Assembly (NCBI GenBank): GCA_963738615.1
Contig: CAVTXI010000004.1
Location: 992,001 to 1,056,000, forward strand
Source of the DNA: CAVTWY01 sp963738615
Lineage (GTDB): Bacteria; Pseudomonadota; Gammaproteobacteria; Burkholderiales; Burkholderiaceae_C
DNA: 64,000 bases
Direction: 5' to 3'
Below the pieces are notes generated by a model, which saw only the letters and a program-made list of their open reading frames with translations, had not been told where the DNA came from and made no database searches. Of the stretch, positions 25,453 through 34,743 are shown piece after piece. Position numbers and translations under genes: made by a program. The number at the start of each line of letters is the position of its first letter. Position 1 is the first letter of the stretch.

Positions 25453-27609
25453 ATGCCCAGCATTGACGCGCCCGACAACCAAGCCGACCATCGCGCTCGC
25501 CGCCTGCGGCCCGCTGCGACGTTCGACCTGTTGCGCCACTTCTCGATCGCGTGCCTGTTCGGCATGCTGATCGCGACCGCACTGGCGGTGACGCTGGTGG
25601 GTGCATGGGCTCGCGAACACGTGATCGTCCAGGGATCGAAGGCCAACGCCGATCTGGCGACTGTCTTCGCGAACGGCGCCTGGATCGAGCACGCCGACGA
25701 CATCCGGCGCGCGCGCACATTGCAGCCGCACGAACTGCAGGCGAGCGACGCTGTCGCGAACCTTCGACGCCACGCCCTCGACAACATGCGCGGCACGGCC
25801 GTGGTGAAGATCAAGCTGTACACGCTCGACGGCCTGACGCTGTTCTCGACCGACCCCAAGCAGATCGGCACGACTGCCGCAGCCAACCAAGGCATCCGCA
25901 ACGCCGCCAACGGTCACATCGCGAACTCACTGACGCACCGCGACACCTTCGATGCCTTCGAAGGCACGCTCGAAAACCGCGACGTGCTCGCATCGTACGT
26001 GCCCATGCGCACCGCTGGCCCTGGCGGACGCATCGAGGCGGTGCTCGAGATCTACGCCGACGTCACCGACATGCTCGCGACGCTGCAGCGCGCGCAGTGG
26101 CGCGTCGCGGCGATCGTGGTGTCGGTGCTGCTGCTGCTCTTCGCGTTCCTGTTCCTGGTCGTTCGCAAGGCCGATCGGATCATCCGCCGACACGACGCCG
26201 AACGCCAGCAGCGCGAGAGCGAGATCTGGCACCAGGCCCACCACGACGCCCTGACCAACCTGCCGAACCGCAGCCTCTTCGCGCGCGACCTCGAGGCGCT
26301 GCTGGCCAGGGGCGCCGACGCCTCGGGCGCCCTGCTCTACGTGGATCTCGACCGCTTCAAGATGGTCAACGACAGCTTCGGTCACCAGGCCGGTGACAAC
26401 GTACTCGAGGCCGCGGCCGCGCGCATGCGCGGGTGTCTGCGCGCCAACGATCGGCTGTACCGCATCGGTGGCGATGAATTCGCCATCGTGCTTGCGAACT
26501 TGCAGACACCGAACGACGCAGGCGCGGTCGCGATGCGCGTCACGCAGGCCATGGCCAGGCCGATCGACCACCGTGGGCAAAGCTTCTCGATCGGCGCGAC
26601 GGTCGGCGTGGCGCTGATCCCGCGCGACGGCGCCGACGTCGACAGCCTGGTCAGCAACGCCGATGCGGCGATGCGCAGCGCCAAACGCGACCATCGCGGC
26701 GTGCACGCCTTCTACAGCGAAGACATGAACGAGCGCACGCGTGCGCGCCTGGCGCTGGAGACCGACTTGGCACGTGCCTACGAAGCGCGCGAGTTCGTGC
26801 TGCACTACCAGCCGCGCGTCAGCGGCAGCAAACGCCAGTACGACAGCGTCGAAGCCCTGATCCGCTGGCAGCGCCCGGGCCATGGCCTGGTTGCGCCGGG
26901 TCAGTTCATCGATGTGCTCGAGCAGATGGACCTGATGAGCCGCGTCGGCGAGTGGGTGCTGCGCACGGCGTGCACGCAACTGCGCCATTGGCACGACCAG
27001 GGCTACCTGAGCCTGGGGGTGTCGGTCAACGTATCGGCCCGCCAGCTCGAGCAGACAGACTTCGCCGAGATGGTGAACCGGGTCATTGGCGACACCGGAG
27101 TCGACCCGCACTCGATCGAGCTCGAGTTGACCGAGTCGGCGCTGATCGCACGCACCGAACAGGCCGGGCGGATGTTGTCGATCCTGCGCGCACGAGGCGT
27201 CCAAATCGCGATCGACGATTTCGGCACAGGTTATGCGTCGCTGACGTACCTGCGACAGCTCGCAGTCGACGTGGTCAAGCTCGATCGCAGTTTCGTCGCT
27301 GGTGTCGAGCACAGCCCGAAGGATCGCGCGCTGTCGACGGCCATCGCCGAGATGGCACGTGCGCTCGACCTGACGCTGGTCGCCGAAGGCGTCGAGACCG
27401 AAGCGCAGGTGCGTTTCCTCGCCAGCATTGAATGCACCGAGATGCAGGGCTTTCTGTTCAGCCGGCCCCAGCCGTCGGAGAAGCTCGAGGCGATGCTGGC
27501 GGCCCATGCGATCCGCGGACGTCCGTCGACGCTCGGCGCCGATGCCAACGCAGCGCCAGCGCCGCCGCCGACGGTGGTGCGTTTCGACGCAGCCACAAGC
27601 CTAGGCTGA
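25453..27609 (+). CDS. Membrane GGDEF-EAL protein (cyclic di-GMP enzyme)
   Basis: 718 aa. Two membrane helices (residues ~27-50 and ~215-238) flank a ~165-residue periplasmic sensor region. A GGDEF domain follows with the intact motif GGDEF near residue 340, then an EAL domain beginning VEALIRW near 465. EAL catalytic segments ELTESAL, DDFGTGYASL, KLDRSF and EGVET are all present, so either activity is possible. The end overlaps the convergent LuxR-type gene by 9 bases at a GCCTAGGC palindrome. Confidence 0.92.
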   Translation: MPSIDAPDNQADHRARRLRPAATFDLLRHFSIACLFGMLIATALAVTLVGAWAREHVIVQGSKANADLATVFANGAWIEHADDIRRARTLQPHELQASDAVANLRRHALDNMRGTAVVKIKLYTLDGLTLFSTDPKQIGTTAAANQGIRNAANGHIANSLTHRDTFDAFEGTLENRDVLASYVPMRTAGPGGRIEAVLEIYADVTDMLATLQRAQWRVAAIVVSVLLLLFAFLFLVVRKADRIIRRHDAERQQRESEIWHQAHHDALTNLPNRSLFARDLEALLARGADASGALLYVDLDRFKMVNDSFGHQAGDNVLEAAAARMRGCLRANDRLYRIGGDEFAIVLANLQTPNDAGAVAMRVTQAMARPIDHRGQSFSIGATVGVALIPRDGADVDSLVSNADAAMRSAKRDHRGVHAFYSEDMNERTRARLALETDLARAYEAREFVLHYQPRVSGSKRQYDSVEALIRWQRPGHGLVAPGQFIDVLEQMDLMSRVGEWVLRTACTQLRHWHDQGYLSLGVSVNVSARQLEQTDFAEMVNRVIGDTGVDPHSIELELTESALIARTEQAGRMLSILRARGVQIAIDDFGTGYASLTYLRQLAVDVVKLDRSFVAGVEHSPKDRALSTAIAEMARALDLTLVAEGVETEAQVRFLASIECTEMQGFLFSRPQPSEKLEAMLAAHAIRGRPSTLGADANAAPAPPPTVVRFDAATSLG

Positions 27610-30372
27610 CGGTCGACCGCCCGGCCGCGTCGCCGCGTCCTGCGCGTCAGGTGTGACCACGCCTAGGCGAAAGGCTGCACCGACCGCCTCGGCGCGCGTG
27701 GTGACGTCGAGCTTGCAGAAGATGCTTTCCAGGTGGTGGTCGATGGTGCGCGCCGAGCGACGCAGGCGGTGCGCGATCTCTTTGTTGCGAAGCCCCGCGG
27801 CCAACAGGTCCAGCACCGCCACCTCCTTGGTCGTGAGACCTGCCGGATGGAGCAGGGTGGCCGCACGCGGGCCGCGCGGCACCCCGCGCGCGCCTGCTGC
27901 GCGCAGTTGGCGCCGCAGGCGCTCCGCCAGCGGCCGCGCGCCGAGCGACTCGGCGATCACCAGCGCTTCGCGTTGCGCGTTCTCGTCGCCCTGGGTCAAC
28001 GCGCGCGCGGTTTCGAACGGACAGCCCAAGGCGCGCCACCTCGAGGCGGCTTCCTGCCAGCGCCCCGCCGCTTCGAGCGCGCCGGGGTGCTCGCCCGCGT
28101 CCGGCGCAGCGCCTTCGCCCGCTGCGACTCCTGCGCCTGCTGCACCCGACAGGCGGCGCCACACCAGCAATTCGACGACCGGACCCCGCAGCGGCTTGCC
28201 TTGCATCAGGGCCAGCCCCGCGGTGGCTTCGCGCGCAACGTCATCAGCACGGCCTTCGTGCCAAGCGCGCTCGGCTGCGGAGAGGTGCGACGACAGCACG
28301 CTGCCCACGCCGTCGCCGCCGAGGCTGCGGGCCTCGGCCAGCGCGTCGCGCGCGCCGACCTCGCCACGCCGCGCGCGCAGGCGACCCAGCACCGTGTAGG
28401 CCCGCACCCGCGCGATCGCCATCGAACGCGGGTTGCCGATGACCTCCAGCGCCTCGGTGCCGGCCTCGGCCCAGCGGCCGAGCAGCAGGTGCACCCCCGC
28501 GCTCAGCGACAGCTGGAACAGCCGGGGGGCATCGAGATCCTTGTCGGCGCACCAGTCGGTGCCGCGGCGCAGGTACCCCTCGGCAAGGCCCAGCCGCAGC
28601 AACGACGTGCACCCCAGCGCCAAGTTGCTCGAAAACCTTGCCACCCACAGGTCGGCGCCCGAGCCTTCCGCCAACGCCAAGCCGCGCTCGAGGCAAACGA
28701 TGCCTTCGTCGCCACGGCCGCAGCCCATCAGCGCGGCACCGAGTGTGCTCAGCGCATCGATCAGCAGCGCGCGGTCGGCGTGACCCTCGGTCTGACGCTC
28801 GGCCTGACGCTCGGCCTGACGCTCGGCCTGACGTTCGGCCTGGCGTTCGGCCCGGCGTTCGGCCCGGCGCTCGGCATAAGCGAGCACAGGCGCCGCCAGC
28901 GCCACCGCGGCCTCGAAGTCGACCGTGTGGCGCAGCACGTCGGCCTCGCACAAGTCGACTCGCAACCGCTGCTCCTCGATGGCTTCGGCGGTGGCGGCCC
29001 CGGGCGGCTCGCCCGGTGCCGCGAGCAGCGCCCGCGCCGACTGCAACGCCTGCCGCGCCAGGTCGGGGCAGCTGCTCAGCAGATGCAACCGCGCCAGCTC
29101 GACGGACGAGCCGATGGTCCGTGGCACATGGCCGCTCGAACGCCAGACGCGGGCCGCCTGCTGACGGGCGTCGATCGCTGCCGTGATCATCCCGCAGGCG
29201 CGCAACTCGTCGGCGTACCAGTCGAGCAGTTGCGCGCGCGCCGCGTCGCCCTCGGTGTGCGCGAGCGCCCGCGCCCAGTGCTGCGCCGCTTGTACGTGCG
29301 CGCCCCGCGCCGCGGCCTCGCGCGCAGCGAGCGGCGCCCACCGGCGCACCGCCTCGGCGTCACCGGCGCCTTCGGCGTGCAGCGCAAGCCGCGACAGCGC
29401 ATTCGGAATCGCCTTCCCCAGCAGCACGCCGTACGTCATCCGGTGCAGGCTCATCGCGCGCGTCGGGGCCATCGCGTGCAGCACGGCCTGGCGCGCCAGT
29501 TCGTGGCGGAAGGTGATGGCGCCGCCGTCGGCACACAGCACGCCGGTGGCCAGGCCCTCTTCGATGGCAGCACTTTCGGCCGCGGCCAGCGCGGCGAGCA
29601 CCGACGCCTCGACGCGCGGCCCGGCGATGGCAGCGAAGTCGAGCACGGCACGTGCCGACAGGCTCAGGCGGCCGGCGCGCGCCAGCACCGCGTCCTGCAC
29701 GGTGCTGGGCACTCGCGCACCCGGCGCGGCCAACACTTCCGTGACGAAGAACGGGTTGCCGCCGGTGCGCCCGTGCACTTCGATCGCGTCAACGTCGTGC
29801 CCGTGGCACAGCGAGCGCACCGCCTCGGCCGACAGCGGCGGCAGCACCAGATGCACCGGGCCGGCCGTCGCCAAGTCGCCCAGCACCGCGCGCAGCGGGT
29901 GTGTGGGCACCAGCTCGTCGCTGCGGTAGGTGCCCACCAGCAGCGATCGCGTGCCAGCGATGCGACGGCCGGCGTAGCGCAGCAGGTCGAGCGTGGCGTC
30001 GTCGGCCCAGTGCAGGTCCTCGATCACCACGAGCGCAGGCTGCGCGTGCAGCAACTCGACGAACGCGACGAAGACGCGGTGCCGCGGGCCGCCGGTGTCG
30101 ATCAGCGCCTTCAGGGCACCGCCGGCGCGCGCCGCGATGTCGTCCAGCGCGCCCAGCGGCCGCGGCGTGCGCAGCGCCTCACAAGCGCCGATGAACACTG
30201 GCGAGCGCCTGTCGAGCGAGCGGGCGAACGCGCGCACCAGGCTCGTCTTGCCAATGCCCGCCTCGCCTTCGACGAAAACGAGTCGACCCGCACCCGCACC
30301 CGCACCCGCACCCGCCAGCGACCACTCGGCGGTCAGCCGGTCCAGCAGGGTCTCTCGCTCGAGCAGGATCAT
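27601..30372 (-). CDS. LuxR-type transcription regulator with AAA ATPase domain (LAL/MalT-like)
   Basis: 923 aa. The start ATG at 30372 gives MILLERETLLDRL, a normal N-terminus for the family. Walker A is GEAGIGKTS near residue 42 and Walker B VVIEDLHWADD near 120. A long helical TPR-like middle follows, then a LuxR helix-turn-helix (LTTKEVAVLDLLAAGLRNKE) near residue 860. Two low-complexity tracts are present: an alanine/glycine run before Walker A, and a repeat of AERQ units near residues 500-528 encoded by a 12-bp tandem repeat. Its target genes are unknown. The haloperoxidase gene upstream points the same way but is separated by 86 bases. Confidence 0.88.
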   Translation of the reverse strand: MILLERETLLDRLTAEWSLAGAGAGAGAGRLVFVEGEAGIGKTSLVRAFARSLDRRSPVFIGACEALRTPRPLGALDDIAARAGGALKALIDTGGPRHRVFVAFVELLHAQPALVVIEDLHWADDATLDLLRYAGRRIAGTRSLLVGTYRSDELVPTHPLRAVLGDLATAGPVHLVLPPLSAEAVRSLCHGHDVDAIEVHGRTGGNPFFVTEVLAAPGARVPSTVQDAVLARAGRLSLSARAVLDFAAIAGPRVEASVLAALAAAESAAIEEGLATGVLCADGGAITFRHELARQAVLHAMAPTRAMSLHRMTYGVLLGKAIPNALSRLALHAEGAGDAEAVRRWAPLAAREAAARGAHVQAAQHWARALAHTEGDAARAQLLDWYADELRACGMITAAIDARQQAARVWRSSGHVPRTIGSSVELARLHLLSSCPDLARQALQSARALLAAPGEPPGAATAEAIEEQRLRVDLCEADVLRHTVDFEAAVALAAPVLAYAERRAERRAERQAERQAERQAERQAERQTEGHADRALLIDALSTLGAALMGCGRGDEGIVCLERGLALAEGSGADLWVARFSSNLALGCTSLLRLGLAEGYLRRGTDWCADKDLDAPRLFQLSLSAGVHLLLGRWAEAGTEALEVIGNPRSMAIARVRAYTVLGRLRARRGEVGARDALAEARSLGGDGVGSVLSSHLSAAERAWHEGRADDVAREATAGLALMQGKPLRGPVVELLVWRRLSGAAGAGVAAGEGAAPDAGEHPGALEAAGRWQEAASRWRALGCPFETARALTQGDENAQREALVIAESLGARPLAERLRRQLRAAGARGVPRGPRAATLLHPAGLTTKEVAVLDLLAAGLRNKEIAHRLRRSARTIDHHLESIFCKLDVTTRAEAVGAAFRLGVVTPDAQDAATRPGGRPSA
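28789..28872. repeat. 12-bp tandem repeat in the LuxR-type gene (7 units)
   Basis: Seven units of GGCCTGACGCTC and variants (plus strand), encoding repeated AERQ/AERR in the predicted TPR region. The unit length keeps the frame, so copy number can change without breaking the gene. Confidence 0.9.
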
Positions 30373-30458
30373 GGGGGTCGGCGGTGCCTCTTCGAATCCT
30401 ACGTCGCGAGGCCACGGCCCGGGGCCTTCAGGGGCGGGCGGGCGCGAGCGTACTCGGG

Positions 30459-31799
30459 TCAATCGTCGTCGGAGTCGAATCGGCTCTTGTGACAAACAAG
30501 ACCGAACTCCCCACACACGGCGTTCCTTGCAATCTTCGCCGTCCACCGGGACGAGCGCTCCATCGTCGTGCGCCAATGCAAACCACCCCACACACGCGCG
30601 TTCGCGTTGTCGTCGTTGATGTCGTCGAGCGATTCGAAACGCGCACTCGGCGTCATCGGCCACCCGGCAACCAGTGCGCCGGTGCTCGTGAGCGTGACCG
30701 GGAAGTCGCCGAACAGGAGTTCGAGCACCTTGGTGGCCGAGCCGGCGTAGCAACCGTGGCCGGCGGGGTACTCCGGGTGGTTCGCACGGACCGCCGGCGT
30801 CCAGGCGAGTTCCGGTTGGGTGCGGGGGTTGTTGTCCTCGTCGGCGCGTTGGATGCCCTGCCACGGCCGCCAGAAGTTGTGCGCGTACTTCGATTCGAAG
30901 CACGCGAGCATGGCGTCTGCGGTTGCGACCGAGAAGGCGGCGAGCGCGCGCGCGGCTTCGTACTCGTCGAGCCCGCGGGTCGATACGATGTCACGCACGT
31001 TGCGTGTCCAAAGCGTAAAGCCGCTCTCGGTCCAGAACTGGACGACGTTGGTCATCGCCGGCTGACGGATCGGGCTGGTCAGCGAGCCGTAGGCCTTGGT
31101 CTCCTCGAAGTCACGCCGGTACTTGCCGCTCTCGAGGCGTGGGGGAGGTTTGATCCGCCGCGCGTCGGGCGACGACGCGGTCAGCGGCATCGTGAACGCC
31201 ATGGCGTAGTCGTTCGCGCCAGCGGTGGTGTACGGCGTGGCCACGCTGACCGACTGCCAGACGCCGGGGTCCGCCGCCGGGTTCGAGTACGTGGCGGTGT
31301 TGTAGAAATTGTCTTTCGAACGCGCGGCGAGCACGGCTTGCGCCGTCGACTCGCCAACGGCGATGCCGTCGGTCTTGGCCTGACCGTCCGCAATCCCGGC
31401 GATGAACGCGTCGTAGGCGTTGCGGTAGTTCGTGCGCGCGGTCGGGTTGTTGTTGACCCGCTCGTAACCGACGCGAAACGCCGCGGTGGCGATCGCCGCG
31501 TTCAGGTCGGCACCGGTCGCAGCGACGATGTCGGCGATGAATGGCTTGGCCGGTCGCTTGTGCTTCGAGTCGGCAGCGCGAACCGCGACCGTCACGTCGT
31601 AGACGGCGACCTGGATCAAGGCCATCGTGTACGGCTGCGCGCCGTTGCTGCGGCCCGTGAACGAGCTGACCAATGTCTGCGCATGGGCATGCCACTGGAT
31701 CACCGCGCCCTGCTGCGCGAGGGCCGGTGCAGGTGAAAAGAGCAGCGCTGTCGCAAGCGCCGTCATCGTCGTGACGATCGACAAAGTTGGCTTCTTCAT
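30459..31799 (-). CDS. Vanadium-dependent haloperoxidase (PAP2 superfamily), secreted
   Basis: 446 aa with a signal peptide (LATALLFSPAPALA). The vanadate pocket motifs of the PAP2/haloperoxidase fold are visible: NFWRPWQGI near residue 305, YPAGHGC near 343 (PSGH in classical members), and RVWGGLHWRTTME near 405. These enzymes oxidise halides with H2O2; bacterial members of this secreted type are poorly characterised, and a phosphatase activity is the alternative. Start ATG at 31799 is preceded by GGAAC. Confidence 0.82.
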   Translation of the reverse strand: MKKPTLSIVTTMTALATALLFSPAPALAQQGAVIQWHAHAQTLVSSFTGRSNGAQPYTMALIQVAVYDVTVAVRAADSKHKRPAKPFIADIVAATGADLNAAIATAAFRVGYERVNNNPTARTNYRNAYDAFIAGIADGQAKTDGIAVGESTAQAVLAARSKDNFYNTATYSNPAADPGVWQSVSVATPYTTAGANDYAMAFTMPLTASSPDARRIKPPPRLESGKYRRDFEETKAYGSLTSPIRQPAMTNVVQFWTESGFTLWTRNVRDIVSTRGLDEYEAARALAAFSVATADAMLACFESKYAHNFWRPWQGIQRADEDNNPRTQPELAWTPAVRANHPEYPAGHGCYAGSATKVLELLFGDFPVTLTSTGALVAGWPMTPSARFESLDDINDDNANARVWGGLHWRTTMERSSRWTAKIARNAVCGEFGLVCHKSRFDSDDD

Positions 31800-31886
31800 G
31801 GAGTTCCTCTTTCGGTTCGGGATTTGCAGATTTCCCCTGCGCGGGATGTGCGGTGAGTGCATGAAAAGCGTCCTCCTGTGGCGTGT

Positions 31887-32160
31887 TCAGCGAACGAAGT
31901 TCGGATCGAGCATCCGAACTTCGGTGATGCGGTCCACGGGCAGCTCGACTCGCTTGCGCTGCCAGCCGCACCGCTTCGGGCGTCGGCCCTTCGACGATGC
32001 AGTAGCTGCGCAGACGGTCGGCGCTGACGTACGAATGCAGCCAGGTCACGCCCTGGCGTACGTGGGCACCGGCAACCGCGTTGCACGACCGCACACCGGC
32101 GTCGTCGGCCCGGGCGGCCCAGCATTCGGCGAAAGTGCGTTCGACGAGGTAGCGGGGCAT
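31887..32160 (-). CDS. DUF4242-type small protein (one frameshift)
   Basis: The N-terminal two thirds read MPRYLVERTF... and GVTWLHSYVSADRLRSYCI, followed by EGPTPEAVRLAA. Near 31958 the frame changes, and the C-terminus continues in another frame as VELPVDRITEVRMLDPNFVR and stop at 31887. This matches the usual ~90-residue DUF4242 layout. One extra base separates the two halves. Probably an assembly indel. Confidence 0.7.
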
Positions 32161-32296
32161 GGTGCTCGGTTGCCTTCGGCAGGTGATGGTGCGACGTTAC
32201 GAAGCCATCGCCATCTGCGACAGGGTCGATTCGCCCAATTTGCGCAGCGCTCCGCGGTGAATCGCGTCGCGCCCGGCCGCCATGAAGGCCGGCGCT

Positions 32297-34708
32297 CTAA
32301 ACCAGCCTGAAGATCGCCGGGCGCCACCACGCCGGCAGCACACGCCGCGCGCGCGCGTGCGTGAAACGGTCGTCGAGCAACATGACCACGCCGCGGTCCT
32401 GCGGCGTGCGGATGACGCGGCCAGCCGCCTGCACCACGCGCCGCATGCCTGGGTAGAAATAGACGTAGGCGTGGCCGTCGCCGAACAGGCGGTCCAGCCG
32501 CTCGCGCATCGCTTCGTTCACCGGCGAAGGCTGCGGCATGCCGAGCGTGGCAACGAACGCGCCAACGAGTCGTTCGCCCGGAAGGTCGATGCCCTCGGCG
32601 AACGCGCCGCCCAGCACGGCGAAACCGATGCCGCCGCGGAAGACGTCATCAGGTGCAACGTCATCAGTCGCAACGTCATCAGGCGCAACGTCATCGGGCG
32701 CAACGTCATCGGGCGCGACAAAGCGCGCAAGGAACTCATCACGTTCGGCTTCGCCCATGCCCGGCCGCTGGCACCACGCGGGGATGTCGGGGAACGCCTC
32801 GGTGAAGGCCTGCGCGGCTGTCTGCATGTAGGCGTAGCTGCCGAAGAACGCCAGGTAGTTGCCCGGCCGCGCGGCATGGCGCTCGCCGATCACCCGCACG
32901 ATCGGTGCGATCGACGCGTCGCGGTCACGCCAGCGCGTCGACAGGTTGGCGGCGATGCGCACCTCGAGCTGCTCGGCACGGAAGGGGCTGTCGACCTCGA
33001 GGCAGGCCGCGTCGGCAGGCAGGCCGAGCATGTCGCGGTAGAACGCAGCCGGCTCGAGCGTGGCCGAGAAGATCACCACCGACCGCGCGGTGGCCAACCG
33101 CGCGCCCACATAAGGCGCGGGTACGACGTTGCGGATGCTGACGCTGGGTCGCGGCTGTTTGCCTTGGTGCGGCTCGTCGCTCACGTCGGCCAGCGCATGT
33201 TCGCCAAAGCTCGCGGCCAGCGACTCGAACCCCAGCGCCTGCCCGAAGCACTCGAGCAGCAGCGGGTCGACGGCCGCCGGATCGCGTGCCCACGCGTCGA
33301 CCCATTCGCCCAACGAGCGGCTGATCGCCTGTACGAGTTGCTCGGGCACGGCGTCGACGAGTGCGTAGCCGTTGTCCGGCGGGTCGACCGCGCGCCACGC
33401 ACGCGCGATGCGGTTCAGCGGACGCTTCAGCGATGCGGGTGCGATGCGGCGCGCGTGCTCCCAGTCGCGCCATCGCAGCGTGGCCGAATACATGTCGCGC
33501 GCGCGTTCGACCAGGTTGTGCGCCTCGTCGATCAGCAACGCCACGGCCCAGCCGTGGTCGACCGTCATCGCGTGCAGCCATCCGCCGCGGTCGAACCAGT
33601 GGTTGTAGTCGGCCAGCACAACGTCGGCCCAACGCACCAGCTCCTGGTTCAGGTAGTACGGGCACACGGCATGACGGGCCGCGACGGCAGTCACGCATGC
33701 AGCCGGACCCAGGCCCTGGCCCGATGAGTCGCCCGCCACCAACTCGCGCACGGCTTCGTCGCGCGCCGCGCTCAGGCGGTCGTAAAAACCGCGCGCCAGC
33801 GGGCATGACTCGCCGTGACAGGCCTTGTCGGGGTGCACACAAGCCTTGTCGCGCGCGACCAGCTCGACCACGCGCAACGGCACGGCGCCCGTCGGCCCGC
33901 CGGTGCGCAACCGCGCCAGCGTGGCCACCGCGGGCCCACGCCCGCTGGTCTTGGCGGTCAGGAAGATGACCTTGTCGAGCCCTTCGTCGGGCATCGCCTT
34001 CAATGTCGGGAACAGCGTACCCAACGTCTTGCCGATGCCCGTGGGTGCTTGCGCAAGCAGGCAACGGCGCAGCCGCGCGGCACGCCACGCGTGTTCGGCC
34101 AAGGGCCGCTGCCCGGCGCGGAACGAGGCATGTGGGAACACCATTGCGCGAAGCCCCTGGTCGCGCGCGGCGCGGTGCGCACGCTCGAGCTGCGCCCAGT
34201 CCCGATAGCGGCGACACAGATCGGCCAAGGCTTGCCAGAGCGCGTCGCGCATGAAGGTGCGTACCTCGGCGGTCTCGACGTGGGTTGCGATATCGAAGTA
34301 GACGAGCGCGATGTCGATCCGCGGAAGGCCGTCCCGCTCGCACAGCAGAGCGCCGTAGCACATCGCCTGCGCCCAATGCAGTTCACGCTGGTTCGTCGCG
34401 ATGCGATCGACGCTGCCGCGGTGGGTCTTGACCTCTTCGAGCCGACTCGACGATGCATCGAACCCGTCGGCGCGTCCGACCACGCGCAACCCTTCGCACG
34501 GTCCTTCGAGCCGCACTTCGCGTTGATAGTCGCTGCCGCGGCGGCGCGCGACGATGCCGTGGCCTTCGATGCCCTGCAGCGCCGTGGGGCCCGGCGCGAA
34601 CCGAAGGTCGAGGTCGCCGCGCTTGGCAGCGAATTCGCACAGCGCAGTGACGGTGACCGTCAGCGCAGGGGCCGGAAGGGAAACATCAGCGTCGTCGATC
34701 GCGGGCAC
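32297..34708 (-). CDS. XPD/DinG-like superfamily 2 DNA helicase
   Basis: 803 aa. An N-terminal nuclease-like part (residues ~1-190, with VVGRADGFD and EEVKTHRGS) suggests a PD-(D/E)XK-type fold. Then come Walker A QAPTGIGKT near 225, four cysteines typical of an Fe-S helicase (CVHPDKACHGESC and a later C), DEAH box IDEAHN near 395, and motif VI QAAGRVIRTPQD near 770. A five-unit VAPDD-type repeat is inserted near residues 665-690. Likely a DNA repair helicase-nuclease. It stands alone, with no clear operon. Confidence 0.85.
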   Translation of the reverse strand: MPAIDDADVSLPAPALTVTVTALCEFAAKRGDLDLRFAPGPTALQGIEGHGIVARRRGSDYQREVRLEGPCEGLRVVGRADGFDASSSRLEEVKTHRGSVDRIATNQRELHWAQAMCYGALLCERDGLPRIDIALVYFDIATHVETAEVRTFMRDALWQALADLCRRYRDWAQLERAHRAARDQGLRAMVFPHASFRAGQRPLAEHAWRAARLRRCLLAQAPTGIGKTLGTLFPTLKAMPDEGLDKVIFLTAKTSGRGPAVATLARLRTGGPTGAVPLRVVELVARDKACVHPDKACHGESCPLARGFYDRLSAARDEAVRELVAGDSSGQGLGPAACVTAVAARHAVCPYYLNQELVRWADVVLADYNHWFDRGGWLHAMTVDHGWAVALLIDEAHNLVERARDMYSATLRWRDWEHARRIAPASLKRPLNRIARAWRAVDPPDNGYALVDAVPEQLVQAISRSLGEWVDAWARDPAAVDPLLLECFGQALGFESLAASFGEHALADVSDEPHQGKQPRPSVSIRNVVPAPYVGARLATARSVVIFSATLEPAAFYRDMLGLPADAACLEVDSPFRAEQLEVRIAANLSTRWRDRDASIAPIVRVIGERHAARPGNYLAFFGSYAYMQTAAQAFTEAFPDIPAWCQRPGMGEAERDEFLARFVAPDDVAPDDVAPDDVATDDVAPDDVFRGGIGFAVLGGAFAEGIDLPGERLVGAFVATLGMPQPSPVNEAMRERLDRLFGDGHAYVYFYPGMRRVVQAAGRVIRTPQDRGVVMLLDDRFTHARARRVLPAWWRPAIFRLV
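32640..32714. repeat. 15-bp tandem repeat in the helicase gene (5 units)
   Basis: Units of GCAACGTCATCRGGC (plus strand), the first diverged, encode VAPDDVAPDD... in the helicase on the other strand. The unit keeps the frame. The acidic insert lies between helicase motifs and has no counterpart that I know of. Confidence 0.9.
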
Positions 34709-34743
34709 GCCGCGATGCTAAGCGCCATGCCCCGTCGTGTCGT

